Assembly (NCBI RefSeq): GCF_007858445.1
Contig: NZ_VIGV01000001.1
Span: 186,001 to 250,000, forward strand
Length of the DNA: 64,000 nt
Direction of reading: 5' to 3'
Source of the DNA: Tsukamurella sputi
GTDB lineage: Bacteria; Actinomycetota; Actinomycetes; Mycobacteriales; Mycobacteriaceae
In this document: one piece after another, positions 37,354 through 46,845 of the stretch
Position numbering within the stretch: the first letter of the stretch is position 1
How the letters are laid out: every line of letters starts with the position of its first letter
Made by a program: the position numbers and the translations under genes
The notes under the pieces: model-generated
Seen by the model: only the letters and a program-made list of their open reading frames with translations
What the model was told of the DNA's origin: nothing
Databases searched by the model: none

Positions 37354-37821
37354 TCAGTCGGAGATGTCGGCGACGGTCGCGCCGTACGCCGCGATCAGCG
37401 CGTCCGCGTCGACGATCGCGCTGTACCCGTGCGCGCCGGAACCCAGGGCCACCCTCGCTCCGACGATCCGCTCGTCGGCGTACACCGGCCAGTCGCCGAG
37501 CGCCCCGACGGGCGTGATCGTGCCCCGCTCGTAGCCCGTCGCCTCGAGCGCCTCATCGGCCGGCGGCATCGCGAGCCGGTTCACGCCGACGACCGCCCGC
37601 AGTTTCGGCCAGGCGATCGACCGGTCACCCGGCACCAGCGCGAACAGGTAATCGCCCTCGCCCCGGCGCACGACCAGGGACTTCACCAGCTGCGACGGTG
37701 GCAGTTCCATCAGCGCCGCGGCCTCCTCGAGACTGCGGGCGGCGGGACGCGCGCGCACGGTCACCGTCAGGCCGCGGGCTGCGGCGTCGGCGCGCATCCG
37801 CTCGAGCCCCGCGTCGCTCAC
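37354..37821 (-). CDS. YbaK/EbsC-type aminoacyl-tRNA deacylase
   Basis: 155 residues, the size of a free-standing YbaK/ProX editing domain. The key Lys sits in QLVKSLVVRRGEGDYLFALVPGDRSI (K47), and the C-terminal GSGAHGYSAIVDADAL matches the GSGxHG-type substrate loop. The family hydrolyses misacylated tRNA, most often Cys-tRNA(Pro). The GTG start forms a GTGA overlap with the trpD stop, so it is co-translated with trpD. The exact tRNA substrate cannot be read from sequence. Confidence 0.82.
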   Translation of the reverse strand: MSDAGLERMRADAAARGLTVTVRARPAARSLEEAAALMELPPSQLVKSLVVRRGEGDYLFALVPGDRSIAWPKLRAVVGVNRLAMPPADEALEATGYERGTITPVGALGDWPVYADERIVGARVALGSGAHGYSAIVDADALIAAYGATVADISD

Positions 37822-38864
37822 GATCCCGCGATCTCCTGCGACAGCGCGACCCACCGGTCGAGCAGCCCCGCCGCGGCACCCGAGTCCACAGCCTCCGCGA
37901 CCCGCGGCAGGTGCGCGGCGAGCGCGTCCTGCACCGTCTCCCCCGCCACCAGGCCCTCGTACGCCGCGACGGCGCCGGCCGAGTTCAGCAGCACCGCATC
38001 ACGGACCGGACCGGACTCGCCGGCCAGGAAGGCGCGGGCGATCGCGGCGTTGACCGTCGCGTCGCCGCCCCGCAGATCCTCGAGCGCGACGCGCGCGAGT
38101 CCGAGCTCGCGCGGATCGACGGATTCGACACCCACCCCGTCCTCCTGGACGCGCCAGACCGTCGACGTCGAGGTGGTGGTGAGCTCGTCGAGACCGTCGT
38201 CTCCGCGGACGACGATCACGTGGTCCTGGCCGCCGCGATCGGCGAAGGCCTGCGCGACGACCGGGGCGAGGTCCGCGAAGGCGCAGCCGATGAGGCCGGC
38301 CGTCGGCCGCCCCGGGTTGGTCAGCGGTCCGAGCACGTTGAAGACCGTCGGGATGCCGATCTCCTTGCGGGTGGCGCCGGCGAAGCGCAGGCCCGAGTGG
38401 AAGACGGAGGCGAGGCAGAAGCCGATGCCCAACTCGGTGGTGGTGCGCGCGACGCCGTCGGCGTTCAGGCCGATGGCCACCCCGAGCGCCTCGAGGCAGT
38501 CCGCACCGCCCGACTTCGACGACGCCGCCCGATTGCCGTGTTTGAGCACGGGGACGCCCGCCGCCGCGACGACGATCGAGCTCATGGTCGAGATGTTCAC
38601 CGAGTGCGACCGGTCGCCGCCCGTGCCGACGATGTCCACGGCGCGGGCGTCGAAGGGCACGCGGGTCGTCAGCGACAGCATCACATCGGCCAGCGCCCGG
38701 ACCTCGACCGGCGACGGTCCCTTCATCTTCATGGCCACGCCGAACGCCGAGATCTGCGACGGGGTGGCCGCGTCGCTCATGATCTCTGACATCGCCCACC
38801 GCGCCTGCTCCGCGCTCAGATCGCGCTGGGAGGTGAGCTCGGTGAGAACCGTCGGCCAATCCAT
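37818..38864 (-). CDS. trpD: anthranilate phosphoribosyltransferase
   Basis: 348 residues. It transfers phosphoribose from PRPP to anthranilate in tryptophan synthesis. Signatures: VDIVGTGGDRSHSVNIST (PRPP loop), VLKHGNRAASSKSGGADCLEALG, and NVLGPLTNPGRP. ATG 38864 lies 7 nt after TACAGT and is preferred as a leaderless start; in-frame GTG 38873 overlaps that box. It corresponds to Rv2192c. Other trp genes are absent from the window, so trpD is detached from the main trp operon, as in M. tuberculosis. Confidence 0.95.
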   Translation of the reverse strand: MDWPTVLTELTSQRDLSAEQARWAMSEIMSDAATPSQISAFGVAMKMKGPSPVEVRALADVMLSLTTRVPFDARAVDIVGTGGDRSHSVNISTMSSIVVAAAGVPVLKHGNRAASSKSGGADCLEALGVAIGLNADGVARTTTELGIGFCLASVFHSGLRFAGATRKEIGIPTVFNVLGPLTNPGRPTAGLIGCAFADLAPVVAQAFADRGGQDHVIVVRGDDGLDELTTTSTSTVWRVQEDGVGVESVDPRELGLARVALEDLRGGDATVNAAIARAFLAGESGPVRDAVLLNSAGAVAAYEGLVAGETVQDALAAHLPRVAEAVDSGAAAGLLDRWVALSQEIAGS

Positions 38865-38887
38865 GGCCGCCACTGTAATCGGGACGG

Positions 38888-39346
38888 TCAAGGAGAAATC
38901 TGCAGCACCTGCCACAACACGGCCCGGCCGCCGTGCCGGGCGGTGACGCCCGCCATCCGTGAACGCTCCTGCGAGACGTGCAGCGCGTCGACCTGCTGCA
39001 CGCGCGCCACGACCACCGTCTCCAGCCCCTCCGCGGGCCCGCCGGCGGGCGCGGCACCGTCGGGCATCCGCTCGTACCTGTCCTGCGCGACGAGCCGCAG
39101 CACCTCGTCGACTTCGCCGGGCGGCACCTCGAGCACGTGCAGCAGCACGCTCTGCGCCTCGGGGTCGAAGCTCGCGGACGCGTCCAGGACCGCCGACGAC
39201 GCGGCCGCGTCGTCGGCGGATTGGGCCACGGGAACCAAATCGGGGTGCCCGGGCGTTAACTCTTCGACGGTGCGTGCGGAGAGGCGGTTCAGCAGACGGC
39301 CCAGACGGGTCCGCTGCTCGGGTCTGCCGTTGAGGTCGTAGGGCAA
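38888..39346 (-). CDS. hypothetical protein, family not recognised
   Basis: About 152 residues if started at TTG 39346 (LPYDLNGRPEQRTRLGRLLNRL); the frame continues upstream but that part looks non-coding. The C-terminal two thirds look protein-like (EVDEVLRLVAQDRYERMPDG, GLETVVVARVQQVDALHVS) and end in WQVLQISP. No signal peptide or membrane helix. It lies between trpD and ctaE, which I recall as adjacent in M. tuberculosis, so it seems lineage-specific. Start and function are uncertain; no good ribosome site is visible. Confidence 0.5.
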   Translation of the reverse strand: MPYDLNGRPEQRTRLGRLLNRLSARTVEELTPGHPDLVPVAQSADDAAASSAVLDASASFDPEAQSVLLHVLEVPPGEVDEVLRLVAQDRYERMPDGAAPAGGPAEGLETVVVARVQQVDALHVSQERSRMAGVTARHGGRAVLWQVLQISP

Positions 39347-39495
39347 GGTCCGCCTTATCTGCCGATGCCGATCAGGTCGTTGACGTGGTGTTTCGATCCT
39401 TCCCGCGGGAGGCCTTCGGCCCGCCCGCGATATTCGACGCGCCCAATCTGCGACCCGGGTAGGCATTCGATACTACGACCGGTCATACTTGCGAG

Positions 39496-40110
39496 GTGAC
39501 TAGCGCCGCACCGACCTCAGCTACAGCCATCACCCAGCGCGTGCACTCACTCAACCGGCCCAACATGGTCAGCGTCGGGACCATCGTCTGGCTGTCGAGC
39601 GAGCTCATGTTCTTCGCCGGGCTCTTCGCCATGTACTTCGTGGCGCGAGCCGGTGCTGGGGAGAACGGATGGCCCCCCGCCGATGTGAACATCAGCCTGG
39701 CCGCGGCCCTGCCGCCGACCATCGTGCTGATCGCCTCGTCGGTCACCTGCCAGCTGGGCGTGTTCGCCGCCGAGAAGGGCGACGTCTTCAAGTTCCGCAT
39801 CTGGTACTTGATCTCGCTGATCATGGGCGCCGCGTTCATCGCCGGCCAGCTGCATGAGTACTACACGCTGATCGGCGAGGGCCTGACCCTCAGCTCGTCG
39901 GTGTACGGCTCGGTCTTCTACATGGCCACCGGCTTCCACGGCCTGCACGTGATGGGTGGCCTCGTGGCCTTCATCTTCATCCTGGCCCGCAGCCGCGCCT
40001 CGAAGTTCACGCCCGCCCAGGCGACCTCGGCGATCGTCGTCAGCTACTACTGGCACTTCGTCGACGTGGTGTGGATCGGCCTCTTCGCCGTCATTTACAT
40101 CATTCGCTAA
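39496..40110 (+). CDS. ctaE: cytochrome c oxidase subunit III
   Basis: 204 residues with five membrane helices, the short actinobacterial form. Signatures: [34 protein letters not shown] and [20 protein letters not shown]. Subunit III stabilises the aa3 oxidase and its proton uptake path. It is first in the ctaE-qcrC-qcrA-qcrB operon, the conserved order for the bc1-aa3 supercomplex. GTG 39496 has CATACT 6 nt upstream; a ribosome site is weak, so a leaderless start is possible. Confidence 0.95.
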   Translation: MTSAAPTSATAITQRVHSLNRPNMVSVGTIVWLSSELMFFAGLFAMYFVARAGAGENGWPPADVNISLAAALPPTIVLIASSVTCQLGVFAAEKGDVFKFRIWYLISLIMGAAFIAGQLHEYYTLIGEGLTLSSSVYGSVFYMATGFHGLHVMGGLVAFIFILARSRASKFTPAQATSAIVVSYYWHFVDVVWIGLFAVIYIIR

Positions 40111-40148
40111 AGACGTTTATCTCAGTCGCCATCACAGAGGGATAGCAG

Positions 40149-41069
40149 ATGAGTTCAGCCAACTTTGAGCCCGCCGGCGAGGGAGGCGAGCCCGACGGTG
40201 CCGGGCGCGCGCCCGTCGTCTCGGCCCAGAAGGCCCGGAAGCAGCGCAAGCTCCGCCGCAAGTTCGCGAGTGCCGCACTGCTGGTCGGAGGCCTGCTCGC
40301 AGCCGGTGGTGTCGCCACCATCGCCAGCCCCACCCCGCAGGTCGCCATCGCGGACGACTTCGACGCCGCGCAGGTGCAGACCGGCAAGCGCCTGTACGAG
40401 ACCTCGTGCATCAGCTGCCACGGCGCCAGCCTCGAGGGCGTCAAGGACCGCGGTCCCAGCCTCGTCGGCGTCGGTGACTCCGCGGTGTACTTCCAGGTGC
40501 ATTCGGGCCGCATGCCCGCGACCATCAACTCGTCGCAGATCGTGCGCAAGCCCGCCAAGTTCGACGCGAAGCAGATCGACGCCATGGGCGCGTACATCCA
40601 GTCGATCGGCGGCGGACCGTCGATCGTGTGGGAGTACAACGCCGATGGCTCGATCAAGCGGAACGAGAACGGCGATCGCGTGATCGCGCAGGCCTCGCTG
40701 CGCGGCAAGAACCTCGGCGCCGGCGCCGAGCTCTTCCGCCTGAACTGCGCCTCGTGCCACAACTTCACCGGCCGGGGCGGCGCCCTGTCCGGCGGTAAGT
40801 TCGCGCCGCCGCTGGATCCCGCCAACGAGCAGGAGATCTACGCCGCGATGCTGACCGGCCCGCAGAACATGCCCAAGTTCTCGGACCGCGCACTGTCGCC
40901 CGAGGAGAAGAAGAACATCATCGGCTTCATCAAGAACGCCGGCGAGACGCAGTCGCCCGGTGGCAACGGCCTCGGCGGGTTCGGCCCCGCGGCCGAGGGC
41001 ATGGTGATGTGGTTCGTCGGGATCGTCGCCGTCGTCGGCGCCGCGATGTGGGTTGGGAGTAGGAATTGA
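40149..41069 (+). CDS. qcrC: diheme cytochrome c subunit of the bc1 complex
   Basis: 306 residues. An N-terminal membrane anchor or uncleaved signal (about 42-60) and a C-terminal helix (about 283-302) bracket two cytochrome c domains with haem sites C87-x2-C90-H91 (CISCH) and C200-x2-C203-H204 (CASCH). In actinobacteria QcrC replaces cytochrome c1 plus soluble cytochrome c, passing electrons straight to the CuA site of CtaC. GAGGGA lies 7 nt before the ATG. The stop overlaps the qcrA TTG start. Confidence 0.95.
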   Translation: MSSANFEPAGEGGEPDGAGRAPVVSAQKARKQRKLRRKFASAALLVGGLLAAGGVATIASPTPQVAIADDFDAAQVQTGKRLYETSCISCHGASLEGVKDRGPSLVGVGDSAVYFQVHSGRMPATINSSQIVRKPAKFDAKQIDAMGAYIQSIGGGPSIVWEYNADGSIKRNENGDRVIAQASLRGKNLGAGAELFRLNCASCHNFTGRGGALSGGKFAPPLDPANEQEIYAAMLTGPQNMPKFSDRALSPEEKKNIIGFIKNAGETQSPGGNGLGGFGPAAEGMVMWFVGIVAVVGAAMWVGSRN

Positions 41070-42247
41070 GCGCCAAGCCGTTGAACAACGTCCCGTCGGA
41101 CGACGAACTGGACAACCTCTCGCAGGACGAACTGGTCAAGCTCGGAACCAACCTCGACGGTGTCGAGCTGGTCTACCGCGAGCCCCGCTTCCCCGTGCCG
41201 GGCACCCGCGCGGAGAAGCGCGCCGAGCGCACCGTCGCACTGTGGTTCGTGCTCGCCGGCCTGTTCGGCGCCGCCCTGCTCGGCGTCTTCCTGTTCTGGC
41301 CGTGGAAGTACCAGGGCATCGATGACGAGCACTACTGGTGGTACACGCTGTACACCCCGATGCTCGGCATCACCTTCGGCTTCGCGCTGCTCTGCGTCTT
41401 CGCCGGCGTCGTGCAGTACACGAAGAAGTTCATCCCCGAGGAGATCGCCGTCCAGCAGCGGCACGACGCGGGCGGCTCGTCCAAGCTGGACAAGATGACC
41501 ACCGCGGCGCAGTTCAAGGACGCGCTGGAGTCCTCCACCCTCCCCCGCCGCAAGATGATCCTGGCGTCCGCCGGGTTCGGCGTGGGCGTGCTCGGTCTGG
41601 GCGCGGCCGCGGGCTTCATCGGCGGCCTGGTCAAGAACCCGTGGGCCAAGCGTGAGGCCTCGCCTCTCTGGCACACCGGCTGGTCGCCGTACTGGAACTC
41701 GCTCGAGAACGATTTCTCCAACGAGCTCAACCACGAGCCCGTCTTCCTGCGCAGCGACGTGGGTGACCCGTACAAGGTCAAGCTCGTCAAGGCCGAGGAT
41801 CTCGACGCCGGCGGCATGATGACGGTCTTCCCGTGGCGTGCCTCGGACGGCTTCGGCGAGACCGAGGAGTCGCGCCTCAAGCTGCTCCACGGCCTCAAGG
41901 GCATCCGCAACCCCGTCATGCTGATCCGCCTGCGCCCGGAGGACGGCGTCCGCGCCATCAAGCGGCAGGGCCAGGAGAGCTTCAACTACGGCGATTACTG
42001 GGCCTACACCAAGGTCTGCAGCCACTTCGGCTGCCCCACGTCGCTGTACGAGCAGCAGACCAACCGCATCCTCTGCCCCTGCCACCAGTCGCAGTTCAAC
42101 GCGCTCGAGTACGGCAAGCCGATCTTCGGCCCCGCCGCCCGCGCGCTCGCGCAGCTGCCGATCTCGGTCAACGAGCAGGGCTACATGGTCGCCGCCGGCG
42201 ACTTCATCGAACAGGTCGGACCGGCCTTCTGGGAGGCGACGCACTGA
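41066..42247 (+). CDS. qcrA: Rieske iron-sulfur subunit of the bc1 complex
   Basis: 393 residues, the long actinobacterial Rieske protein with three membrane helices (near 57-78, 92-115 and 163-187) before the cluster domain. Box 1 is CSHFGC (C318, H320 ligands; C323) and box 2 is CPCHQS (C337, H340 ligands; C339), with C323-C339 as the stabilising disulfide. It takes electrons from menaquinol and passes them to QcrC. The TTG start overlaps the qcrC stop as TTGA and is preceded by AGGA. The stop overlaps qcrB by one base. Confidence 0.95.
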   Translation: MSAKPLNNVPSDDELDNLSQDELVKLGTNLDGVELVYREPRFPVPGTRAEKRAERTVALWFVLAGLFGAALLGVFLFWPWKYQGIDDEHYWWYTLYTPMLGITFGFALLCVFAGVVQYTKKFIPEEIAVQQRHDAGGSSKLDKMTTAAQFKDALESSTLPRRKMILASAGFGVGVLGLGAAAGFIGGLVKNPWAKREASPLWHTGWSPYWNSLENDFSNELNHEPVFLRSDVGDPYKVKLVKAEDLDAGGMMTVFPWRASDGFGETEESRLKLLHGLKGIRNPVMLIRLRPEDGVRAIKRQGQESFNYGDYWAYTKVCSHFGCPTSLYEQQTNRILCPCHQSQFNALEYGKPIFGPAARALAQLPISVNEQGYMVAAGDFIEQVGPAFWEATH

Positions 42248-43872
42248 TGACGACACTCGGCGAGCGCGTCGGACAGCAGGCCAACGAGGTGGACTCGCGT
42301 TACCACCTCGCTGCCGGAATCCGCCGCCAGATCAACAAGGTCTTCCCCACGCACTGGTCGTTCATGCTGGGCGAGGTCGCGCTCTACAGCTTCGTGATCC
42401 TCCTGCTGTCGGGTGTCTACCTCACTCTGTTCTTCGACCCGTCGATGGCGGAGGTCCACTACGAGGGCGCGTACGAGCCGCTGCACGGCGTCGCCATGTC
42501 GCGCGCCTACGCCACCACCCTGGACATCTCGTTCGAGGTGCGCGGCGGCCTGTTCGTCCGCCAGATCCACCACTGGGCGGCACTGATGTTCGCCGCGTCG
42601 ATCATCATCCACATGGCCCGCATCTTCTTCACCGGTGCGTTCCGGCGCCCGCGCGAGGCCAACTGGGTCATCGGCTGCGCCCTGCTGCTGCTGGCGATGT
42701 TCGAGGGCTTCTTCGGATACTCGATCCCGGACGACCTGCTCTCCGGCACCGGCGTCCGCGCCGCGATGTCCGGCATCGTGGTCGGCCTGCCGGTCGTGGG
42801 CACCTGGGTGCACTGGGCGCTGTTCGGCGGGGACTTCCCCGGCGAGCTGCTCATCCCCCGCCTGTACGTGCTGCACATCCTGCTCTTCCCCGGCATCATC
42901 CTCGCGCTCATCGCGGGTCACCTGGCGCTGGTCTGGTACCAGAAGCACACCCAGTTCGCCGGCCCCGGCCGTACCGAGGAGAACGTGGTGGGTGTGCGCA
43001 TCCTCCCCGTCTTCGCAGTGAAGGCCGGCTCGTACTTCGCCGCCACCTTCGGCATCATCGCCCTGATGGCCGGCATCTTCACGATCAACCCGGTGTGGGT
43101 GATCGGCCCGTACGATCCGGCGAAGGTCTCGGCGGGTTCGCAGCCCGACATCTACATGATGTGGACGGACGGCCTGGCCCGACTGTGGCCCGCGTGGGAG
43201 CTGTACTTCTGGGGCCACACGGTCCCCGGTGCCGCCTTCGTCGCGCTGATCGTCGGCCTCATCATCACGATGATGTTCATCTACCCGTGGCTCGAGAAGA
43301 AGCTGACCGGCGACGACGCGCACCACAACATCCTGCAGCGTCCCCGTGACGTGCCGGTGCGGACCGCGATCGGTGCCATGGCGCTGACGTTCTACATCCT
43401 GCTGACGCTGGCCTGCGTGAACGACATCATCGCGCTGAAGTTCCACATCTCGCTGAACGCGACCACGTGGCTCTTCCGCATCGGTCTCGTGGTGGCGCCC
43501 CCGGTCGCCTACTGGCTGACCTACCGCTTCTGCATCGGCCTGCAGCGCGCCGATCGCGCGGTGCTGGAGCACGGCATCGAGACCGGCGTCATCGTCCGGC
43601 GCCCGAACGGTGAGTTCATCGAGCTCCATCAGCCGCTCGGCCCGGTCGACGAGCACGGTCACGCCGTCCCCCTCGAGTACGAGGGCGCCGCGGTGCCGAC
43701 CAAGGCCAACCAGCTCGGTGCTGCCGGCAAGCCCGGCACGGGTTCGTTCCTCCGGGCCGACCCGGCCGACGAGCAGCGCGGGAACGCCGAGCGCGATCAC
43801 GCCGGCGAGCTCAAGGCGCTCGAGGCCCTCAAGAAGGTCCAGGACAACGGCGGCAAGATCGACGTCGACTAG
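42247..43872 (+). CDS. qcrB: cytochrome b subunit of the bc1 complex
   Basis: 541 residues with about eight membrane helices. The haem-ligand helices contain [23 protein letters not shown] and [25 protein letters not shown]; the Qo-site PEWY region appears as [10 protein letters not shown], the usual actinobacterial variant. The C-terminal 120 residues are a hydrophilic extension typical of the group. It oxidises menaquinol at Qo and is the target of telacebec-type drugs in M. tuberculosis. Start ATG overlaps the qcrA TGA (TGATG). A strong terminator follows. Confidence 0.96.
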   Translation: MTTLGERVGQQANEVDSRYHLAAGIRRQINKVFPTHWSFMLGEVALYSFVILLLSGVYLTLFFDPSMAEVHYEGAYEPLHGVAMSRAYATTLDISFEVRGGLFVRQIHHWAALMFAASIIIHMARIFFTGAFRRPREANWVIGCALLLLAMFEGFFGYSIPDDLLSGTGVRAAMSGIVVGLPVVGTWVHWALFGGDFPGELLIPRLYVLHILLFPGIILALIAGHLALVWYQKHTQFAGPGRTEENVVGVRILPVFAVKAGSYFAATFGIIALMAGIFTINPVWVIGPYDPAKVSAGSQPDIYMMWTDGLARLWPAWELYFWGHTVPGAAFVALIVGLIITMMFIYPWLEKKLTGDDAHHNILQRPRDVPVRTAIGAMALTFYILLTLACVNDIIALKFHISLNATTWLFRIGLVVAPPVAYWLTYRFCIGLQRADRAVLEHGIETGVIVRRPNGEFIELHQPLGPVDEHGHAVPLEYEGAAVPTKANQLGAAGKPGTGSFLRADPADEQRGNAERDHAGELKALEALKKVQDNGGKIDVD

Positions 43873-43888
43873 CTCCTGACGCAACGCC

Positions 43889-43931
43889 ACTGCGGCCCCT
43901 CCCCTACCCCGGGGAGGGGCCGCAGTCGTTT
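43889..43931 (+). terminator. terminator after qcrB
   Basis: Perfect 16-bp inverted repeat, arms 43889-43904 and 43911-43926 with a 6-nt loop, starting 17 nt after the qcrB stop and followed by CGTTT. It should end the ctaE-qcrCAB transcript. Confidence 0.82.
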
Positions 43932-44198
43932 CCGGGTCCGACGGTCCGCCGTCGACGCGCCTGGGCGGTCACGCCCGGTCTGCGCACACCACGCGGGAGT
44001 GCGCACGCCCCGCAGGTATCCGCGGAAGCTACGCGCCTGTGCGCACGCCCCACGTCCGCACGGGCGCGCCACGTGCGCGTACGCCACGCGCGAGTGGACG
44101 CCACGCGCGAGTGGACGGCACGTGTGCGTGACTACGGGTCAGGGGTGACGGACACCGTCGAACCGGGCGAAGCGGCGGCACCGAGTGCCGTGCCCGGG
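43932..44198. repeat. gene-free stretch with tandem and degenerate repeats
   Basis: Part of a 326-bp gap between qcrB and the next gene. The 17-bp unit ACGCCACGCGCGAGTGG occurs twice in perfect tandem (44081-44097, 44098-44114). Related pieces lie nearby: CCACGCGGGAGTGCGCACGCC (written in part, near 43987-44007) and several GTGCGCACGCCCC-like blocks. No convincing open frame has coding character here. It may be a lineage-specific intergenic repeat or a protein-binding array. Confidence 0.6.
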
Positions 44199-44921
44199 TC
44201 AGGCGAGGCGCAGGCGCATCAGGTAGCTGCTCTGCCCGACGGGCGCACCGGGCTCACCGAGGCAGACCTCGTGCCAGGCCCCGTCGACGGCACTCAGCCC
44301 GCGCTCGCGCAGCTGGACGTCGAATGCCTTCGCGGTGGGCGTCAGGGCGGCCGACCAGCGACCGTCGACGCGCGTCTGCAGGTACGACGAGGCCGGCAGC
44401 TCCACGCAGCGCACCCGGGCGAGACTCACTCCCCTACTGACCTCGAGCTGCTCGAGGACGTCACCGACCTCGGCGTCGTCGATCCAGGCGGGCCGGCGCA
44501 GCAGCAGGGTCCACCGGGCACCGTCGGTGTCGTGCGGCGTCACGTCGCCGCGGAGCCGCTCGAGCGGGGGCATGCTGAAGTCGCTGCGCACCGCGTCGTC
44601 CGTTCCCGGAGTACCGCGCCGTGACAGTGCCTTGTTGCGCACCTTGACGCCGTACGCGGCCGCGTACAGGGCCTCTGCAGCCGCCCGGAAGTCGTCGGAG
44701 GTGCGAGGGCTGCCGTGCGTATCGACGGCGAGGTAGGCGCGCTCAGGCACGTCGACGACGCCGATGTGGCCGACGGTGCCGTAGTCACCGCCGCCGTAGG
44801 CGTCCGGCTCGGCCGCGGTGAAGTCGAACTTGGCCTTGGGCGTGGTGACGGTGCCGCCCCGGCCACGCACCTCGTCGGCGGTGAGCTTGCGTACGGACAG
44901 CCCCGCTCTGGCCTGCGTCAT
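44199..44921 (-). CDS. GyrI-like small-molecule-binding domain protein
   Basis: 240 residues. The opening KFDFTAAEPDAYGGGDYGTVGHIGVVDVPERAYLAVDTHGSP and the following FRAAAEALYAAAYGVKVRN match stand-alone GyrI-like/SOUL-type proteins, which bind hydrophobic or cationic small molecules and in some cases hydrolyse them. The middle has DFSMPPLERLRGD and a WTLLLRRPAWI strand. No HTH is attached, so it is not a regulator by itself. It stands between the two halves of the respiratory block but shares no obvious role with them. Confidence 0.72.
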   Translation of the reverse strand: MTQARAGLSVRKLTADEVRGRGGTVTTPKAKFDFTAAEPDAYGGGDYGTVGHIGVVDVPERAYLAVDTHGSPRTSDDFRAAAEALYAAAYGVKVRNKALSRRGTPGTDDAVRSDFSMPPLERLRGDVTPHDTDGARWTLLLRRPAWIDDAEVGDVLEQLEVSRGVSLARVRCVELPASSYLQTRVDGRWSAALTPTAKAFDVQLRERGLSAVDGAWHEVCLGEPGAPVGQSSYLMRLRLA

Positions 44922-44982
44922 GGGTGCATGTAACCAGGCCCGGACGTCCGGCTGGAGGCGTCGTGGTGAACACCGACGAAAG

Positions 44983-45035
44983 AGCGACGCCCGCCCCGGT
45001 GAACTGAGTTTCTCAGAACCGGGGCGGGCGTCGCT
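44983..45035 (-). terminator. terminator of ctaC-ctaF with nested hairpin
   Basis: Perfect 18-bp inverted repeat (44983-45000 with 45018-45035). The 17-nt loop itself contains CTGAG-TTT-CTCAG, so the whole can extend into a 23-bp stem with small bulges. It lies 13 bp past the ctaF stop; on minus the downstream side reads CTCTTTCG. Strong candidate for the operon terminator. Confidence 0.82.
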
Positions 45036-45047
45036 GTGAGACGATTG

Positions 45048-45479
45048 TCAGTGCTTCTCGGGACCCTTGTGGTACTCGAAGACGAGACCCCACGCGGCGC
45101 CCACGACGAGCAGGCCGCCGAAGAACCACAGCCAGTACAGCTGCAGGGCGACGGAGATGCCGACGACGGCGACCGACGCCGAGAGCAGGATGGGCCACCA
45201 GGAGTGCGGGCTGAAGAAGCCCAGCTCACCGGCACCGTCGGAGACCTCGGCGTCCTCGTAGTCCTCGGGGCGGGTGTCCACACGGTTCGAGACGAACCGG
45301 AAGTACGTGCCGATGATCAGCGTCAGGCCGCCGGTCAGGAACATGCCGACGACGCCGACCCACTCCACGGCGCCGTAGCCGTAGCCCGGACCCCAGATGG
45401 CGGTGACCACCGTGTAGAGGATGCCGGCGAGGAAGAAGAACGCGGTGAGGAACTCGAAGAGTTTCGCTTCGACCTTCAT
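45048..45479 (-). CDS. ctaF: cytochrome c oxidase subunit IV (actinobacterial CtaF)
   Basis: 143 residues with four membrane helices in two hairpins ([41 protein letters not shown], then two near 92-130). The loop [29 protein letters not shown] is characteristic of the actinobacterial subunit IV (Rv2199c). It starts 4 bp after the ctaC stop with a GGGGTGA ribosome site, so it is co-translated with ctaC. Structural subunit of the aa3 oxidase. Confidence 0.93.
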   Translation of the reverse strand: MKVEAKLFEFLTAFFFLAGILYTVVTAIWGPGYGYGAVEWVGVVGMFLTGGLTLIIGTYFRFVSNRVDTRPEDYEDAEVSDGAGELGFFSPHSWWPILLSASVAVVGISVALQLYWLWFFGGLLVVGAAWGLVFEYHKGPEKH

Positions 45480-45483
45480 TGGG

Positions 45484-46614
45484 TTACTTCACCCCTTCTG
45501 CGTTGACGGGCTTGGTGCTCTCGCCCGACGGGGCGCGACCGGTACGGCGGGTGTCGAACGGGAAGGTGCTCGTGGAGACGCCCACCTCACCGATCGACTC
45601 GAGCGCGGCGGCGTTGTCCTTACCGGCCTGACGGGCCTGGATGTACTTGGTGAACTTGTCCATCGAGACCGCGCGGATCTCGAAGTTCATCATCGAGTGG
45701 TAGTCGCCGCACATCTCGGCACAACGGCCGACGAAGGCGCCCTCACGGTCGATGCTGGAGACCTGGAACTTGTTCTGCGTGTGGTTCTGCACGGGGTTCG
45801 GCATCACGTCGCGCTTGAAGGCGAACTGCGGGACGTAGAACGAGTGCACGACGTCGGCGGAGGCCAGATCGAACTGGATCCGGATGTCGTTGCCCTTCGC
45901 GTCCTTGCCGGACGGCAGCACGAGCACGGGGATCTCGGCCGAGGAGCCCTGCACCTCGACGGTGCTGAACTTCAGGTAGTCGCGGATCTCCTGGAAGCGG
46001 CCGTGGTTCGGGCCGCGCTCGGCCTGCTTGTGAACCTCGCCCTCCTCCTTCATCTTCGCGGCCTCTTCATTGAGCTTCGCGATGTCGGGCTGCTTGCCGT
46101 ACGGGTTCTCCCGCTCGAGCTTGAGCTTGCTGCCGTCGGCCAGCGTGACCTCGCGGTAGGCGAAGCGCCAGTTCCACTGGAAGGCGGTCACGTCGACGGT
46201 GACGGCAGGGTTGTCCTCGAGCTTCTCGACCTTGGTCTGCACGACCACGGTGAAGTAGAAGAGCACGGCGATGATGAGGAACGGAACCGCGGTGTAGAGC
46301 AGCTCGAGCGGCACGTTGTACGCGGTCTGCCGCGGGAAATCGGGCGAGTCCGCCTTCTTCCGGTGGAACGTGATGGTCCAGAACGTGAGGGCCCACACCA
46401 GGACGCCCATGATCAGGGCGGCCACGACGGACCAGCTCCACAGCTGGGTCATGTCACGGGCCTCGGGGGTCACACCCTCGGGCCAACCGAAACGCATCAC
46501 CTCGTCGGCCGAGCAGCCCGCCAGAGCGAACATGCCAGCGACGAGCCCGGCGGCCAGAACCAGGCGCTTACGCCAGGACGCGGCCCCACCGTGGGCGTTA
46601 CTTCCGGGTGCCAA
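45484..46614 (-). CDS. ctaC: cytochrome c oxidase subunit II
   Basis: About 376 residues: lipoprotein signal with lipobox ALAGC, two membrane helices (about 57-80 and 100-122), and the periplasmic CuA domain with [12 protein letters not shown] and the copper site [14 protein letters not shown] (two Cys, His, Met, Glu backbone). An insert of about 60 residues in the CuA domain is typical of actinobacteria and contacts QcrC. TTG 46614 is chosen because GGAAGG lies 7 nt upstream and yields a normal signal peptide; GTG 46638 is the alternative. It accepts electrons from QcrC haem. Confidence 0.92.
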   Translation of the reverse strand: MAPGSNAHGGAASWRKRLVLAAGLVAGMFALAGCSADEVMRFGWPEGVTPEARDMTQLWSWSVVAALIMGVLVWALTFWTITFHRKKADSPDFPRQTAYNVPLELLYTAVPFLIIAVLFYFTVVVQTKVEKLEDNPAVTVDVTAFQWNWRFAYREVTLADGSKLKLERENPYGKQPDIAKLNEEAAKMKEEGEVHKQAERGPNHGRFQEIRDYLKFSTVEVQGSSAEIPVLVLPSGKDAKGNDIRIQFDLASADVVHSFYVPQFAFKRDVMPNPVQNHTQNKFQVSSIDREGAFVGRCAEMCGDYHSMMNFEIRAVSMDKFTKYIQARQAGKDNAAALESIGEVGVSTSTFPFDTRRTGRAPSGESTKPVNAEGVK

Positions 46615-46845
46615 TGTCGCGCCTTCCTGCTGAAACACGGTCAGTGCTACGGGGCCCGCTCCGGACCGTCTCCCCGTCCGGGAACTCACGGCCGGGGCTG
46701 CGCGTTCCCCTTGTACTACGCAGCGTAGACCAACGGGGCGGGGTACACGCTGCGGGGTCGGCAAATGGCGCGTCGTTTCGCATGCCCGGGGCACGGGCCT
46801 GCGCCGTTCCAGGTGAAGGCGCTCGTTCCGGCATACTGGTCAACC
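46615..46845. promoter_or_regulatory. divergent regulatory region, ctaC / asnB
   Basis: 231 bp separate the two starts. A 13-bp palindrome CTACGCAGCGTAG (46716-46728) lies near the middle; TACGCT on minus within it could be a ctaC -10, giving a leader of about 100 nt. GCATACT about 8 nt before the asnB GTG is a possible leaderless -10. No longer element recognised. Confidence 0.4.

Noticed and set aside
44081-44114. Possible CRISPR array in the gap after qcrB
   Set aside because: Only two adjacent copies without spacers and no cas genes in the window.
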